Shown: piece after piece, positions 44,201 through 53,494 of the stretch
How positions within the stretch are numbered: position 1 is the first letter of the stretch
Layout of the letters: each line of letters begins with the position of its first letter
NCBI RefSeq assembly: GCF_000003815.2
Contig: NW_023365716.1
Span: forward strand, 98,410-162,409
Source: Branchiostoma floridae
Lineage: Eukaryota > Chordata > Leptocardii > Amphioxiformes > Branchiostomatidae
DNA length: 64,000 nucleotides
Direction: 5' to 3'
Program-made: the position numbers and the translations under genes
Notes under the pieces: generated by a model
Told to the model about the DNA's origin: nothing
What the model saw: the letters and a program-made list of their open reading frames with translations, nothing else
Database searches by the model: none

Positions 44201-44562
44201 TTGTTATTTTTGCAAACCTGTCAATACAAAAGAAATTACGAAAAGCTTTGGCATAACCCTTTTTAATATCATTTACACATTTTCTTTGATTTTCTGGCAA
44301 AGGGTCAGCAGAAGAACTGATCAAGCAGAACTACCCCCTGCTGAGGGAACGGCTTCAGGTGTCAGACCTGTTCCCACATCTCATCCAGAGGGGCCTGCTG
44401 CAGATCGAGGAGAAGGAGGACATCAACAGTAGAACAACCAGACAGGGGAAGGCCGAGGCTCTCATAGACCTACTTAGTCAGCAGGGAAAGTGCACGTGCG
44501 ACGACTTTGTGGAGATCCTCAGGATTGGAAATCATGAGCATATCGTAGGCAAACTTAAATAA
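29240..44562 (+). CDS. ANK-ROC-COR-CARD protein (DAPK-like ROCO, no kinase)
   Basis: Exons: 29240-29338, 32261-32359, 32595-32693, 33755-33853, 34363-34461, 34910-35008, 35528-35626, 36075-36173, 37266-37364, 37649-37747, 37979-38077, 38353-38451, 38823-38888, 39260-39394, 39917-40156, 40474-40582, 40713-40876, 42184-42372, 42558-43356, 43573-43770, 44303-44562. Phases join to 1115 residues: ankyrin repeats ~1-396, linker to 418, ROC ~419-634 (P-loop GDGQVGKTS, G3 DFAGQ, G4-like ASHADK), COR ~635-960, duplicated linker ~964-1029, CARD ~1030-1115. Three broken 52-nt ankyrin exons are left out of this model. Ankyrin plus ROC-COR recalls DAPK1, but there is no kinase and CARD replaces the death domain. 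ROC-COR proteins act as GTP-regulated dimers, and a CARD recruits adaptors or caspases. A cytosolic innate-immune or cell-death role is inferred. The gap at 36496-36595 may hide further repeats. Confidence 0.87.
29561..30273 (-). mobile_element. 5'-truncated LINE with target duplication
   Basis: Poly-T at the left edge is the 3' poly-A tail of a minus-strand LINE. A perfect 13-bp target duplication GTAGCTGGTCTTT flanks it at 29548-29560 and 30274-30286. The 111-residue frame 29809-30144 encodes a reverse-transcriptase C-terminal zinc-binding region (CNLCNEEEETVVHLFWDC). It sits in intron 1 of the ANK-ROC-COR-CARD gene, opposite to transcription. Confidence 0.88.
30500..30594 (+). pseudogene. 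decayed ankyrin exon
   Basis: After a TTTAG acceptor, 95 nt align with the 99-nt ankyrin exons (GRDKVVEL ... NVTTK in one frame). It has lost 4 nt near the start, begins with a stop in phase 0, and its donor is a weak GTGCCA. It is best read as a dead repeat between exon 1 and the repeat at 32261. Confidence 0.6.
30795..31075. repeat. CCAAT-rich repeat, copy 2, with a palindrome
   Basis: Related to 12290-12480. At 30874-30966 GCTCCTTCTGATTGGTCAG pairs with CTGACCAATCAGAAGGAGC around a core of nested GACACCGGTGCCGGTGTC. At least four CCAAT boxes in both orientations lie within 200 bp. It is in intron 1. Confidence 0.6.
31313..31500. mobile_element. fold-back MITE, AATGACCCG family
   Basis: Long arms (GTTAATGACCCGCCTG ... 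TAACTTAACGCCTGG ... TATAACCACC) are repeated inverted on the right (GGTGGTTATACC ... CCAGGCGTTAAGTTA ... GGACGGGTCATTAT), with a ~20-bp loop. Only a few mismatches separate the arms. Older copies lie in each 925-bp unit of the 8-11 kb array. Confidence 0.8.
31681..32216 (-). mobile_element. 5'-truncated LINE, reverse transcriptase C-terminus
   Basis: The minus-strand frame about 31922-32158 has LKERREAAAVKLLKAML ... HPLHDLVPPTR ... RSLRNKSELTIP ... TKRLSNSFLHQAIRLYN, the pattern at the end of many LINE reverse transcriptases. The left edge is T-rich. The flanks resume the normal sequence upstream of an ankyrin exon (AGGCCTTT ... TTTGTTGTAACCATTGC), so the insertion edges are good to about 10 bp. 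Confidence 0.75.
32261..38888 (+). CDS. ankyrin exon array of the second gene
   Basis: Eleven intact 99-nt exons in this interval, each phase 0 to phase 0 and each one ankyrin repeat, for example DGDTGLHKACRGGRDKVVEL... and GGATGLHEACRGGHDKVVER.... A 66-nt exon (38823-38888, NMRPVDVATRRLGRDNLLLLE) follows, bridging to the GTPase. With exon 1 there are 12 repeats. Acceptors share TTTAACTGTTGTGTTACAG and donors share GTAAGAACGT, which shows that exon plus flanking intron was copied as a block. Repeats such as 38353-38451 (KIVEMFIKNKAD) are more diverged than those in the triplicated section. Confidence 0.88.
33100..33701 (+). mobile_element. 5'-truncated LINE inserted in repeat unit 1 only
   Basis: A frame at 33144-33467 encodes a LINE C-terminal Cys/His region (SPACSCGCQCESISHFLLHC). 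The element ends in CAATAAAAAAAA. An 11-bp target duplication flanks it with two differences (ATTGCCTGTCT at 33089-33099, ATTGTCTGTTT at 33702-33712). Units 2 and 3 have the empty site, near 34857 and 36022. Confidence 0.85.
34079..34130 (+). pseudogene. broken ankyrin exon C, unit 1
   Basis: Begins normally after TGTTACAG (TGATGLHKA), then jumps to the end of the exon: 52 nt instead of 99. Inclusion would bring an in-frame TGA after 15 codons and shift the frame. The acceptor and the GTAAGAACG donor remain perfect, so it could still be spliced as a poison exon or simply be skipped. Confidence 0.75.
35244..35295 (+). pseudogene. broken ankyrin exon C, unit 2
   Basis: Identical to the copy at 34079, with intact splice sites and the same TGA. 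Confidence 0.75.
36409..36460 (+). pseudogene. broken ankyrin exon C, unit 3
   Basis: Third identical copy. The sequence enters the gap 35 nt further on. Confidence 0.75.
36798..37253. mobile_element. hAT-type element inserted in a 3' splice site (copy 2)
   Basis: The termini TAGGGCTGGGTATCG and GTACCGGTACCCATCCCTA are inverted. A perfect 8-bp target duplication GTTGTGTT lies at 36790-36797 and 37254-37261. The target is the conserved TTTAACTGTTGTGTTACAG acceptor of the ankyrin exon at 37266. The duplicated GTTGTGTT followed by ACAG rebuilds the last 12 nt of the intron. Confidence 0.9.
39260..39394 (+). CDS. ROC P-loop exon
   Basis: 45 codons from TVTRKQAEYSELVSSVG to LRAILKK. They contain KLFLCGDGQVGKTS, a Walker A/G1 motif that binds the GTP phosphates. 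No equivalent exon is visible for the first ROC-COR-CARD gene. Confidence 0.88.
39395..39916 (+). other. intron with possible retroelement remnant
   Basis: Overlapping open frames at 39457-39733 (for example IWTDTLEQTVEQRR ... LKEFKRGL) look like scraps of a retroelement protein but match nothing I can name. The splice sites of the flanking exons exclude them from the main transcript. Confidence 0.3.
39917..40156 (+). CDS. ROC switch exon (DFAGQ)
   Basis: 80 codons, phase 0 at both ends, finishing at a GC donor. TPGVHV supplies the switch I/G2 threonine region and GIGRLSLHDFAGQAQFYV the G3 motif. The first ~20 codons (TRLIVLWNMRRRFRRQDV) are unusually basic; another frame reads DKTHRSLEHEKEVQKTRR there, which looks more like a GTPase switch region. 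Confidence 0.82.
40474..40876 (+). CDS. ROC C-terminal exons
   Basis: Exons 40474-40582 and 40713-40876. The first has IHGWLSFIHC and the G4-like KPRIVLIASHADKLEDQE (ROC proteins usually have THxD here). The second has VFLINCLQAGSREIQRLRAVL. Both exon sizes and phases match the paralogue, apart from 9 nt fewer in the first. Confidence 0.87.
41174..41842. mobile_element. inverted-repeat element in COR intron
   Basis: TTAAAGGCATACTACG at the left and CGTAGTATGCCTTTAA at the right are perfect inverted ends around 640 bp of non-coding AT-rich sequence. Ends in TTAA, consistent with a TTAA-targeting element, but this is not proven. Confidence 0.7.
42184..43356 (+). CDS. COR-domain exons of the second gene
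   Basis: Exons 42184-42372 and 42558-43356. Motifs: EIEGWRQERKEFPVMGWQDYL, SYLHDEGE, TSVVLDPHWLFTSVFG, DYVTLEELTRVF, ADIPLLIKLLQDFQLCH, RSRDMVLSALDLREH. The large exon is GC-rich and has a 215-residue shadow frame on the other strand. It ends with HRPQPHAYSREEVEAAA, AKGENLV and RNVPEKV, a segment copied again in the next exon. Confidence 0.88.
43573..43770 (+). CDS. extra linker exon, copy of COR-CARD linker
   Basis: After NKPKRVARRWRLVHPI the exon repeats the end of the previous one: HRPQPHAYSREEVEAAT, GKGENLV and RNVPEKV. Phases fit both neighbours (A|AC, G|GG), so it adds 66 residues between COR and CARD. The first gene has no such exon. Confidence 0.8.
44303..44562 (+). CDS. CARD exon of the second gene
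   Basis: Encodes GSAEELIKQNYPLLRERL to HEHIVGKLK and the stop. About nine in ten residues are identical to the CARD at 22394, higher than elsewhere in the proteins. Confidence 0.88.
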
Positions 44563-44586
44563 GTACCAGGATGGATAACATACTGA

Positions 44587-44820
44587 ATGCAATCCAGTCG
44601 CATCTGCATGTATGTGTACAGTATAATTAATGCCGTTCAGTCATATCTATGTGTACAGAAGTTTTTGCCGTTCAGTTATGTCTGTGTGTACAGTATTTTT
44701 GCCATTCAGTTATATCTATGTGTACAGTATTTTTTGCCGTTCAGTTATATCTATGTGTACAGTATACTTGATGCAGTTCAGTCATATCTATTTGTACAGC
44801 TATATATTGAATGCAGCACA
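44587..44820 (+). repeat. ~42-bp minisatellite in the 3' flank
   Basis: Five to six copies of a unit with GCCGTTCAGT, ATATCTATGTGTACAG and a TATTTTT spacer. The first gene has only one similar unit after its CARD exon (about 22680-22712), so the expansion is specific to this locus. Confidence 0.8.
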
Positions 44821-44879
44821 GTTTTGTGCAAAGTCTGCTTAATTCCAGGTGATAGAGTTGGTCATGATTAATATTTGTT

Positions 44880-45691
44880 TCTTAACAATATAAAGTAAGA
44901 AATGTACAACAAAATGTAAATATTTCAAGGAGGTACGAGGTCTCTGAACTCCTGCTGCTTACATGTATGTATAAGGATTCTTAGTATCAACGAAGTACAC
45001 ACTTTTGAAAGCCAATAACCGTCTCAACTTTCATAATTACGACATTGAAGTACTTAGGAAGGAACCTGAAAACTCCTCATATCTAACTACATACTGCAGG
45101 TCGTTAATAAATTAATTAGAAAGAAATAGGCTCAGAGAATGTATTGTTATGGCACTAAATATGTATTACATCAAGTAAACTTGAGCTTTAAAAGGACTTC
45201 CTAAATCCCTTCAATAGATTCGTCTGTCATCAATTAATCAGATAAACAACACGTGGGGAAAACTCCTATTCAGATGAATAAGTGAGATTGCACACAATTC
45301 CACTGATTCTACAGCTGTTTTCATTAGCTATGGCGTCAATTAATCAACTACAGAAGCGTCCATCACGTAATTAAGGCTTCTATCGGTAATTATTTAACGA
45401 CTTTCGTCCATTAACTAGATCGTCAATAGTCAATTGATTATGACGGAGCACAGAGGTTAGAAAACATGAGACAAACTAAACTGCCATACAGCTTCCTCCA
45501 ATTAGGCAGAACGAGCGGCAGGAAAGAACGTCACAATTAACCTGAAAAATTGCTCAGAACGCAAAACGATCTGCTGCTATATACGTCTTCCACCAATGGG
45601 CAAGAGAGCGAACACAGGAAGTCCCAAACGTGGAAAGCATTACAAGAAAGGAAAGCTAAGAACGCCACGGGAGAATGCATGCTTTAAAGGC
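44880..45691. other. intergenic, part of a duplicated SPFH 3' flank
   Basis: No gene seen. The part from about 45390 shares words with 58930-59110 (AACTAGATCGTCAAT, ACAATTAACCTGAAAAAT, CTCAGAACG), so it is one side of a segmental duplication behind the SPFH genes. Confidence 0.5.
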
Positions 45692-45697
45692 TTTATT
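45692..45697 (-). terminator. polyadenylation signal of the minus SPFH gene
   Basis: AATAAA on the minus strand, 122 nt after the stop at 45819. Confidence 0.6.
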
Positions 45698-45818
45698 TGA
45701 TAATGGTGTTTTAATTAACAAGATGGGGTTTAGGACTCCTTTAAAACAACCCTGGTATGTACAAGCTGCAGTAGTGAGGTCTGTGAGGAAAAAAGTATAA
45801 ACTTTTCCACTAAAGAAG

Positions 45819-48800
45819 TCAGGCTTTTTCTCCCAGGTACGATGTCTTAGCTGGGGCCATCACACCTGCGTACACCGGGTTCTTGGAGGAACCTGCAAGA
45901 AAACGTACAAGAAAACCTTTTTAAAGCAATATATGCCGGAGCGAACTACTACCCAAATGGTACCCAAGCTATAAGGTATGGAATAAGGATGTGGAAAAAT
46001 AATCAGTTTTATCTATCATTTGTTTTTACTCATGTCATACCGAAGACATGACACGATAATTGTCGATACTGGTGTATGTATTGCCATAGAATCGTTTTGG
46101 CACCACGTGCAGCAGGGAACTTGGACTGATCGATTACATTTACAAAGTATTATCTTACTGATAGCTGATACACACATGTAAGCTAGGAAGAAAAGTGATG
46201 GATGTCACTCGAAATACCCAGAAGTAAATATCCGCTTTTATCCAGTTGTAGGGATTGAATTGTACTAGATTTATACACTTACCGATAGCCCTTACACGCA
46301 TATAAGCCAGGAAACCCTCTGTGGTAAGACCCTGATAGTGGAATAGGGTTAGGTTAGGTTTGTGATGGATAGTTGTAAGGTCTGTATGCTTACCGATAGC
46401 CCGTACACCCATATAAGCGAGGAAGCCCTCAGTGGTGAGACCCTGGCTCTGGATGATGGTGGCGTAGGTGTCGGCTTCAGTCTGGTATTCATTGGTGATA
46501 GCCGCTGCCTCTGCCTCCGCTCTGGAGAGGGAACAGTTGATGTCAGTGACAAACGGCCACATTGCAGTAATAGGCTGCCTATACTTATATAATGGGACAT
46601 GTCTGAAAGAAGTCAAGGTGAACAAGGTCGACGGAGATTGATCGAAAATTTAGGGGTAAACCCCTACAGTTATTACCGTGTTGAAAGGAAAGTTTAGCAA
46701 TTTTTCTATAATGTCTGAAAGAGGTTGTCAAAACTCAACTACCTGTGTTTTAGACCTTTATCTATTATTATCTGAATATCCTGTACGCTGGAAAGTGCCC
46801 AGGACATGACCAATACACACGTTGTGACCTCTGACCCCTCCTGACTACCCCCAAACAACGCGAAAACGCCAAATTTCTATCAATCAATCAATCAATCAAA
46901 TCTCAATAAACAAATCTTACGGGTACTGTTCACTAAGGTATGAATTCTGTTACATTACAATTTGAATTTACCGAAAAGCCTTGATCCTAAATGACCCCTT
47001 GGCTGTCACCTGGGCTACTGATGGCTATCTTGGCGTCATAGTGAGCTTTGTTGGCCTTTCACCTGCCAATGACCCTTGACCTGTTTGCCTCCTGACCATT
47101 ACCATTATGCCCCCTGACCTGCTGATGGCTATCCTGACGTCAGACTGAGCCTTGCTGAATATGTACAGTAGTGGTTAACCTGCCATTGACCCTTGATCTG
47201 TTGCCCCCTGACCACGACCCTTGACCTGCTCATGACCCATGACCCCTATGCCCCCTGACCTGCTGATAGCTATCCTGGCATCAGACTGAGCCTTGTTGAT
47301 GGCGATCTGCGCCTGCGTCTCCGCCTCTCTCAGAGTGGTCCTGGCCTGGGTCAGCTGCCTCGGGCGCTCGTTCTCAGCAACCTGACAGTAAAGAATGCAT
47401 TGTTGCATACAACATAGTCTTCTTCGTTACACAACATTCCTTAATTCTTCCGTAAACGTTTCGACGAACATCTGTTGCATTCATCAGTGCAAAATAATAT
47501 CGGTGTGAAATTCGGTACGAGGTTCATGCGCGGTTTTAAGCCCGTTTATTGCAAATACATGCCCGTGGGTTGATTGAAAGTACAAGGAAAACAAAACGCC
47601 TTTCCTCGGCCGCTCGTTCTCAGCAACCTGACAATAGAAATATATTGTACCGTGCATCATTACCGTTCTCACACAGTGTTTAATTGTATTTTGCACGTGG
47701 CATGTGCTTTATGCATAGTTTTAATATTGGCAAAGTTTATTGCAAATACATGTCCGAGGGCTGATTGCAAGTACAAGCAAATTTACATCACATTATATAA
47801 TGATAAAAATGTTATTCAGTGCTACATATAATGTGATAACTTTGCATGGGTCTAGAATTTTGCTGGGTTTGACTTTGGAGGCAATGGAAGAGCCACTAAT
47901 AGGTTCCTTGATTTACCGAAAAGTAGAATTGGTTTCTCAAGATAAGGAATAGTGGGGCAGTATGCGCGTGTACTTTGATCATAATATGAAAAATAATTAG
48001 ACATCAAATGGCTTTCGCCTTTCACTGCGCCTTCACTGCTTTCTACAAGCCAAACAAAGCCAAAGGATATCGTGTGGCACGTTACCTGGATGTTTTCTCT
48101 TGCAGCTTCCTTGTCTCGCACGGCACGTTCGTAAGCTGGAGGCTTTGTAATGTCATTGACCTAGATAGAGAGTCAACACACACACACGTGCATAAGACTT
48201 AGTAGCAGCCTTAGCTATAGGTTTTGATATTGGACTAGCGGTAAAGCAATATTAGTGCTTGCATGTGCATGCACACACGTACACTCAATCAAGTTCGTAA
48301 TCAAGCTTACTTTGTCTGGCAATTGATACAAAATGCATTCCAGACAGAGGGTGATCATTTTTCTGTAACTTGATGATGGAGCCATTTTGTAAACGGTGGT
48401 CCTCAATTACGTACCTGCAGGTCTGTAATGTCGGAGCTGAGGTCATTGAACCGCAGGCTGAGAGTTTCCCGGACTTCCTCGGTGAAGAGCGCACGCGCCG
48501 ACTGGAACTCAGACGTGTTAAACTTACTACAGGCCTCGTGCATGGCAGCCTCCCCTGTGAGAAAAAAAAGCCATTTGTTGTTTTTCTAGTTTGTACTTGC
48601 ATTGATTGCTCTGCTAGTTTAGTGACGCTGAAGAAGAATTATGGATGTCACTCGAAACGTCCGGAAGTAAATTTCAGTTTTTTATCCAGTTGTAGAGATT
48701 GAATTGTATCTGAATATTGTTTACCTGGATATCTAACGTTTATAAACGTATCATAACGTGTATGGTTAATAAATGAATAAGGGCTTATTCAGGTCACAAC

Positions 48801-50954
48801 AAGTTGATTTAAAACAAAAGTGATGCTGTTACATGTGACAGATACAGATAAACTTCTAGACATTCTTTGATATATTTTGACATATTTTCCTATGCAATAC
48901 ATACCAGCGGTTGTCAGCACGTTGACGTAGTTCTCGTGGTCCCGGAACTCCATGACGATCCTGTGCAGGTCGGAGGGTCGAGCCAGGTACTGGAACGCAA
49001 CGTCAAGCACTATGGGAACCCCATCCTGGAACAGGGCAATATTTTAAACAAATTAAGGCTTTGGATATAGGGATATAGATATTTTGATATATATATATAT
49101 ATTCTTCTACACAGCCAGTTAATGTCACGTTAGCTAACCTAACGCCGCGCTTGGTATAGTTTACAATTCTCGCCGCAAGAACGCCACCTACATCGGCTAC
49201 ATATAGCGGCGAGAAGCAGAACTCCGGTTAAAAGCTCTGTATCGGAACGTCAGCTAGGGTGAGATTAACAGGTTATGTAAAAATAAACGCCTATATCCTA
49301 TGATCTACCAACCTGATGAAACTATTTTCGGACATTAAGGCTTTGGTATCGATTGCATCGGATCCTGCAAGGGATGTAGCCTCGACCTGGCTCCGAAGTC
49401 ACCAAGTTGCACCCCTAGGTGTACCCCACGGGTAAGTCACGGGCCGACTTGAAATCAACTAGGGGCACAGTCGTACTCAAATGTATCCCCGAGAGCCGTA
49501 GGGTGTTCCACGGAGCTACAAAAGGGCCTCGCCCGAAAGTGCCAAACAACAACGTGGGATCGTGTGGCTTAGCGGCAAATTGTTTAACATTCAACAGAGG
49601 TTCTGGGTTCGAATCTGCTGATCTCCCACTGATCTTATGCTCTTGGGAAAATCTTTTCTCATTTAACTAAGACTTAGAGACTGAAGGAAACTTTCCTTGA
49701 GACATAATTTGCACTCTATTTGTAGTCTTGAAAGTCAAAGAAAATCTCACCTTTTTTTTTATTATTGCAACATATATTTACAAGACATTGTGACGGCACA
49801 CTCAAGTCATGACTTATATTCATGCCGCCACCGCAAAAGAATACAAATACATGGATAAATAAATACAAGGTAACAAAACAAGATAACAAAATAACAAGTA
49901 GGCAAAGCACTGAAGCAAAACAACAAATGAAGATTCAAAGATATAAACTGAGAGTATGATGATTAACTAAGTCCCTTAAGACTGGTAGGAAATCTCACCT
50001 TGTCTAAGCAGGTGAGGTCGGTATACCCCAGCGTCTTGAAGACAGAAGGAAACTTGATGAACACGAAGCCCACAGGTCCTATGTGCAGGCCCTCCTGCTT
50101 GACCTCTGACCCCAGGTGCTTCTGGATGGTGTCGTACACAATACCGACTGGGAACAACGGAACAGAGATCACTCTTCCGAAAATCATTTCATCAGGTTGT
50201 TGAAATACTTATATACTTACTAAAGGTTCTTCAAGAACAACCGAAATAGTACTTACTTCCAACGTTTCGGTGTCTGTCAGACACCATCATCTGGGTTAGA
50301 ATGACTGGATCTGTTTCTCTCTGCTACTTATAGCTATAGGCGATTTAGGTGGCGCTGTACGTAGTAGCGAGAATGCCGTCCCAAACGTGGCTCAGTTTAT
50401 ATCCCCCCCCCCCCCCCCCATCTGCTATAAGTAGCAGCGAGAATCAGATCCAGCCATTCTAACCCTGATAATGGTGTCTGACAGACATATAAGAGATCAT
50501 TCTTCTAGACCGCGAAACCCGCTGGTTAGGGAGTTAGAGATTAAGGAAGCCTACGGAATAACTATGGAACTTTCTGGCACTTGGGATTTAGCACTCCAAC
50601 GCCAAAACTTTAGTTCCTGTAACTCAAACAACAGGAGCGAATTAGCTCATTTGCATCAACTTCGTCTTACCTTATTTCCTATGGACTGTCTTCTAAAAAA
50701 TTCCTTCATCTCCTTGATATGTTAATTCATAGTTAGGATGTATATGTAGGACAATGTATAGGGGGGCCATTAGGGTTTCTAGAGGATAATAATTATCCAT
50801 ATAATTAAATCAACATGGCCTTAATTAACGCCGTTCACTTACTTTCGTCAGACTCCAGGCGCTGGAAGGACAAGGCCAGCAGCGTGATGATCATGACGAG
50901 CACCCCCACCACAAAGAAGACTATGACATACCCTGCCGTGTTTCCCTCCCCCAT
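45819..50954 (-). CDS. membrane-anchored SPFH/band-7 protein
   Basis: Eight exons: 50843-50954, 49999-50147, 48905-49025, 48415-48554, 48086-48160, 47260-47381, 46394-46521, 45819-45892. They total 921 nt and encode 306 residues with all phases consistent. Residues ~9-30 form one membrane span (YVIVFFVVGVLVMIITLLAL). The SPFH core follows (GIVYDTIQKHLGSEV, VPIVLDVAFQYLARPSDL, FTEEVRETLSLRFNDL, VNDITKPPAYERAVRDKEAA). Then comes an Ala/Glu/Gln-rich coiled coil typical of prohibitin and flotillin relatives (TLREAETQAQIAINKAQSDA). The tail is SSKNPVYAGVMAPAKTSYLG. SPFH proteins assemble into ring-like membrane scaffolds; the exact cargo or membrane is unknown. It diverges from the related plus-strand gene at 54265. 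Two partial exon copies lie in its introns. Confidence 0.85.
46195..46262 (+). repeat. dispersed GGATGTCACT repeat, copy 2
   Basis: GATGGATGTCACTCGAAA through TATCCAGTTGTAGGGATTG, truncated relative to the copies at 4626 and 48633. Confidence 0.6.
46283..46331 (-). pseudogene. partial duplicate of SPFH exon 7 (3' half)
   Basis: 49 nt encoding GLTTEGFLAYMRVRAI plus the donor GTAAGT, nearly the same as the end of exon 46394-46521. It has an ACTATCAG acceptor. Splicing it after exon 7 would break the frame, so it is a by-product unless used instead of part of exon 7. Confidence 0.65.
47601..47627 (-). pseudogene. partial duplicate of SPFH exon 6 (5' end)
   Basis: 27 nt encoding VAENERPRK behind a TATTGTCAG acceptor, matching the start of exon 47260-47381 and then diverging. 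The surrounding ~150 bp is also duplicated (TTTATTGCAAATACATG at 47547 and 47737). Confidence 0.6.
48633..48760 (+). repeat. dispersed GGATGTCACT repeat, copy 3
   Basis: The longest match to the segment at 4626-4745, including ATAAACGTATCAT at the end. Confidence 0.6.
49557..49700 (+). mobile_element. tRNA-derived SINE
   Basis: GATCGTGTGGCTTAGCGGCA (A-box region) and GGGTTCGAATCTG (B box) with the spacing of a tRNA head, followed by CTCTTGGGAAAATCTTTTCTC. It lies in an intron of the minus SPFH gene. Confidence 0.55.
50250..50490. repeat. inverted repeat around a 19-C tract
   Basis: GTGTCTGTCAGACACCATCAT ... GGGTTAGAATG ... GGATCTG ... CTGCTACTTA pairs with TAAGTAGCAG ... CAGATCCAG ... CATTCTAACCC ... 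ATGGTGTCTGACAGACA. The loop contains a run of 19 C (50403-50421). Probably a fold-back element end. Confidence 0.65.
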
Positions 50955-53234
50955 GGTGGTCGGTCAGGTCTGGGATACAACACAAAGATCATGTACACCC
51001 GTGAATAGTTTCATCAGGTTGGTACGCTACTGAATAAAGAGGCTTGTTTTGAACAACCATTGCTTTAGTCAGCAGCAATACCTAGAGCTGCAGTACAATT
51101 TGACCAGTCAGAATTGTCCATCGGTGCAATGTGAATAAAGCATCAGTGGTTATGTCCTTTATTCAAGCATTATATACACTATATAAACGATGTGCTGTGA
51201 CTCTGGATTTATGTTCGCAACTTTCGTGATGACCGCTTGGTGGTGAGGTCGACGCGTCCTTTCTTCCTCCCTCTTTTCTCTTTCTGTCGCTGTGCTGAGT
51301 GTGCTTCGGTGCTGTAGTCTTATCTTAATCTTCAAGAAGATCTATCGGTGGCAGAAGATAGTATGAAAGCCTGCGAAGGAGTATAATTGGCCACAGAGGT
51401 GGCCAATCATAGTCCTTGCATGGTACTATATTAAGCCACCAAAAATCTGCTTTGAGATTAGCTTATCTATGGCCCACTTAGGGTACCCGCAGTCACATGC
51501 AGACACGCAGAAGAGCCTGCAACAACACTTCGCATTCTTCACTCACTGCACTTGGGACTGTGATATAACTATTCGTGTAATTTGTAGCGAGGCGACCTTC
51601 TTTGATTTAGCTGAATGCATACATGCAGGTTGTTCCTTTCAATTTTAAATCCGCGTAAAGGGCTGTCGACCCTCAGAACCCTGCCGGTACATATCTACCT
51701 AGTATAACCCAGGACGACCGGATGGCTGTAGCCTCACGAAGCTTTCCACGAAATCGTCTTCCGGGAGGGACGTAAAACGGGGGTCCCGTGCTCGAGGAGG
51801 TGCCTCGACCACGTTAAACAGCCTCATTACTCATAATTTGGGTACCAACTGGCTGGCAAAATACACCGCCTGGTGAATATTATATTATATTATACACGTA
51901 GTACAATACCTTTATAACTTTGGAGAACAAGCTGCCTCGGGTGCAAGTTGTTCAGCACACTTGTATGTTAGCTCAGCACGGCACACCCTAATACAGGATA
52001 CAGAAGTCATGTAACAGTACCCAACCCTGACAGACCAAATCTAAGCCAGGTCGTCTAATTATGGACAAATAGGCCAGTGCAGGGCAAACCGCATACGAAC
52101 GTTATTCTCTTCTAAATTCACATGACTAAATCAATAGTATCTTTTATGGCTCTTTATTTCTTCAATAATCTTCTTGTGTTGTCTTATTCAAAGTCTTATG
52201 TTGATTTTAATTATATAAGCCTCAGTTTGGTTTAACCATTAATCTTTAAGAGCGTTCCGGATCCGTTCCTCTGCGTTCTTAAGTTTTCCTAGGGAAGACG
52301 CAAAAGACCAGGAGGTTGGTGGCCAGGGCGTGGCTCAACGCTGAACTCCTCCTAGCAACGCATTATAATAGCCCGGGCTTTCTGGTAAGTTTAACCGCAA
52401 AGTTGTTAGTGTGGTAGCTTGATTTAGCTATAGACATATCCTTTGAAAAATGGAAAATGTAGCCCGTACATCTTTTAGTATACTGTCATGATGATGTTTT
52501 GATGTCATGTGACCTATATACATGTAGTTAAATTTGGCTTGACCTACAATGTGTTGTAAAAGTGGTTAGCTCAAGTGGGTACTAACGTCACACTTACGCT
52601 GCGTTCGTCTCTTGTTTTTCAATGCTTTCATGTGTTTCAAGTAGACACACTAGTTTCTGCGGCCTAGTCTGCGCCATTTGCACCAGTCATCAGAGCTCAT
52701 AGCCGCGGCGACTATAGCTAAATAGTTATATTAAAACTCCAGCTGTCACCGCGCGCGGCCGCGGCTAACGAACCAATTAACTTCAACAGACTGCTACGGA
52801 TATCCGTACTTCCCAATAACAACCCTGGACTGGAATGACCCTTCCATATACAACTACCACAGGCAAAGTACCAGATACGGCCAAGTTCAGAGACAGTTTA
52901 GGAACCGGTAATAATTAACTGTGCAGTACGACTTCCTGAGTGTGCGCTTTACCCCAACAAAAGTAAGGGGGCGCGTTACCTTAAATACATCCAGATCCAG
53001 GTCAAAAATATTTTGATCAAAATAGCCTGGATGGAAGAACATATTTGCTGTCATATCATATATCTGTTACAGATAGAAGTGTATCATATATCTGTTATGT
53101 ATGCCCCTGTGGCGCACACCGTAATGCGACCCCGCTGCTTGGCCGTCTGTATCAAATTCCGTGGATTCGTGGGTCTCAGTTCGACCCTAGGGTCGGCTGA
53201 CTCTTCCCAGCTAGCTCGGACATGTTGTAGGGAT

Positions 53235-53480
53235 TGCATTCGTGACTACCTCCATGAAAACTGGAGGTATAGTTTTTGGTGTGTGTGTGTATGTCTGTTT
53301 GTTGGTGTTTCCAGATATGGGTGGTCAGCATAACTCTAGAATTTCTGGATGGATTGCAATGATATTTGGTATGGGAATAGGGATTGGGAAGACGAAGGTC
53401 AATGTCGATTTTGTGCCCACCCTGGTACCTCGATACTGCAGCGGAACTTCCATATTTCTATGTTTTGATCTGGACATTCT
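53235..53480 (+). mobile_element. fragment of the ~1-kb repeat family
   Basis: ACTACCTCCATGAAAACTGGAGGTA, a GTGTGTGTGTATGTCTG tract and CATAACTCTAGAATTTCTGG follow the layout of the 14025-15082 element. The next block is an array of exon-1 copies. Confidence 0.45.
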
Positions 53481-53494
53481 ATGGTCTTGTTTCC

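Noticed and set aside
29240-44562. A protein kinase domain, as expected from DAPK1 similarity
   Set aside because: No exon with kinase motifs is seen between the ankyrin start (with its own ATG and conserved 5' flank in both loci) and the CARD stop, nor in the 6 kb upstream.
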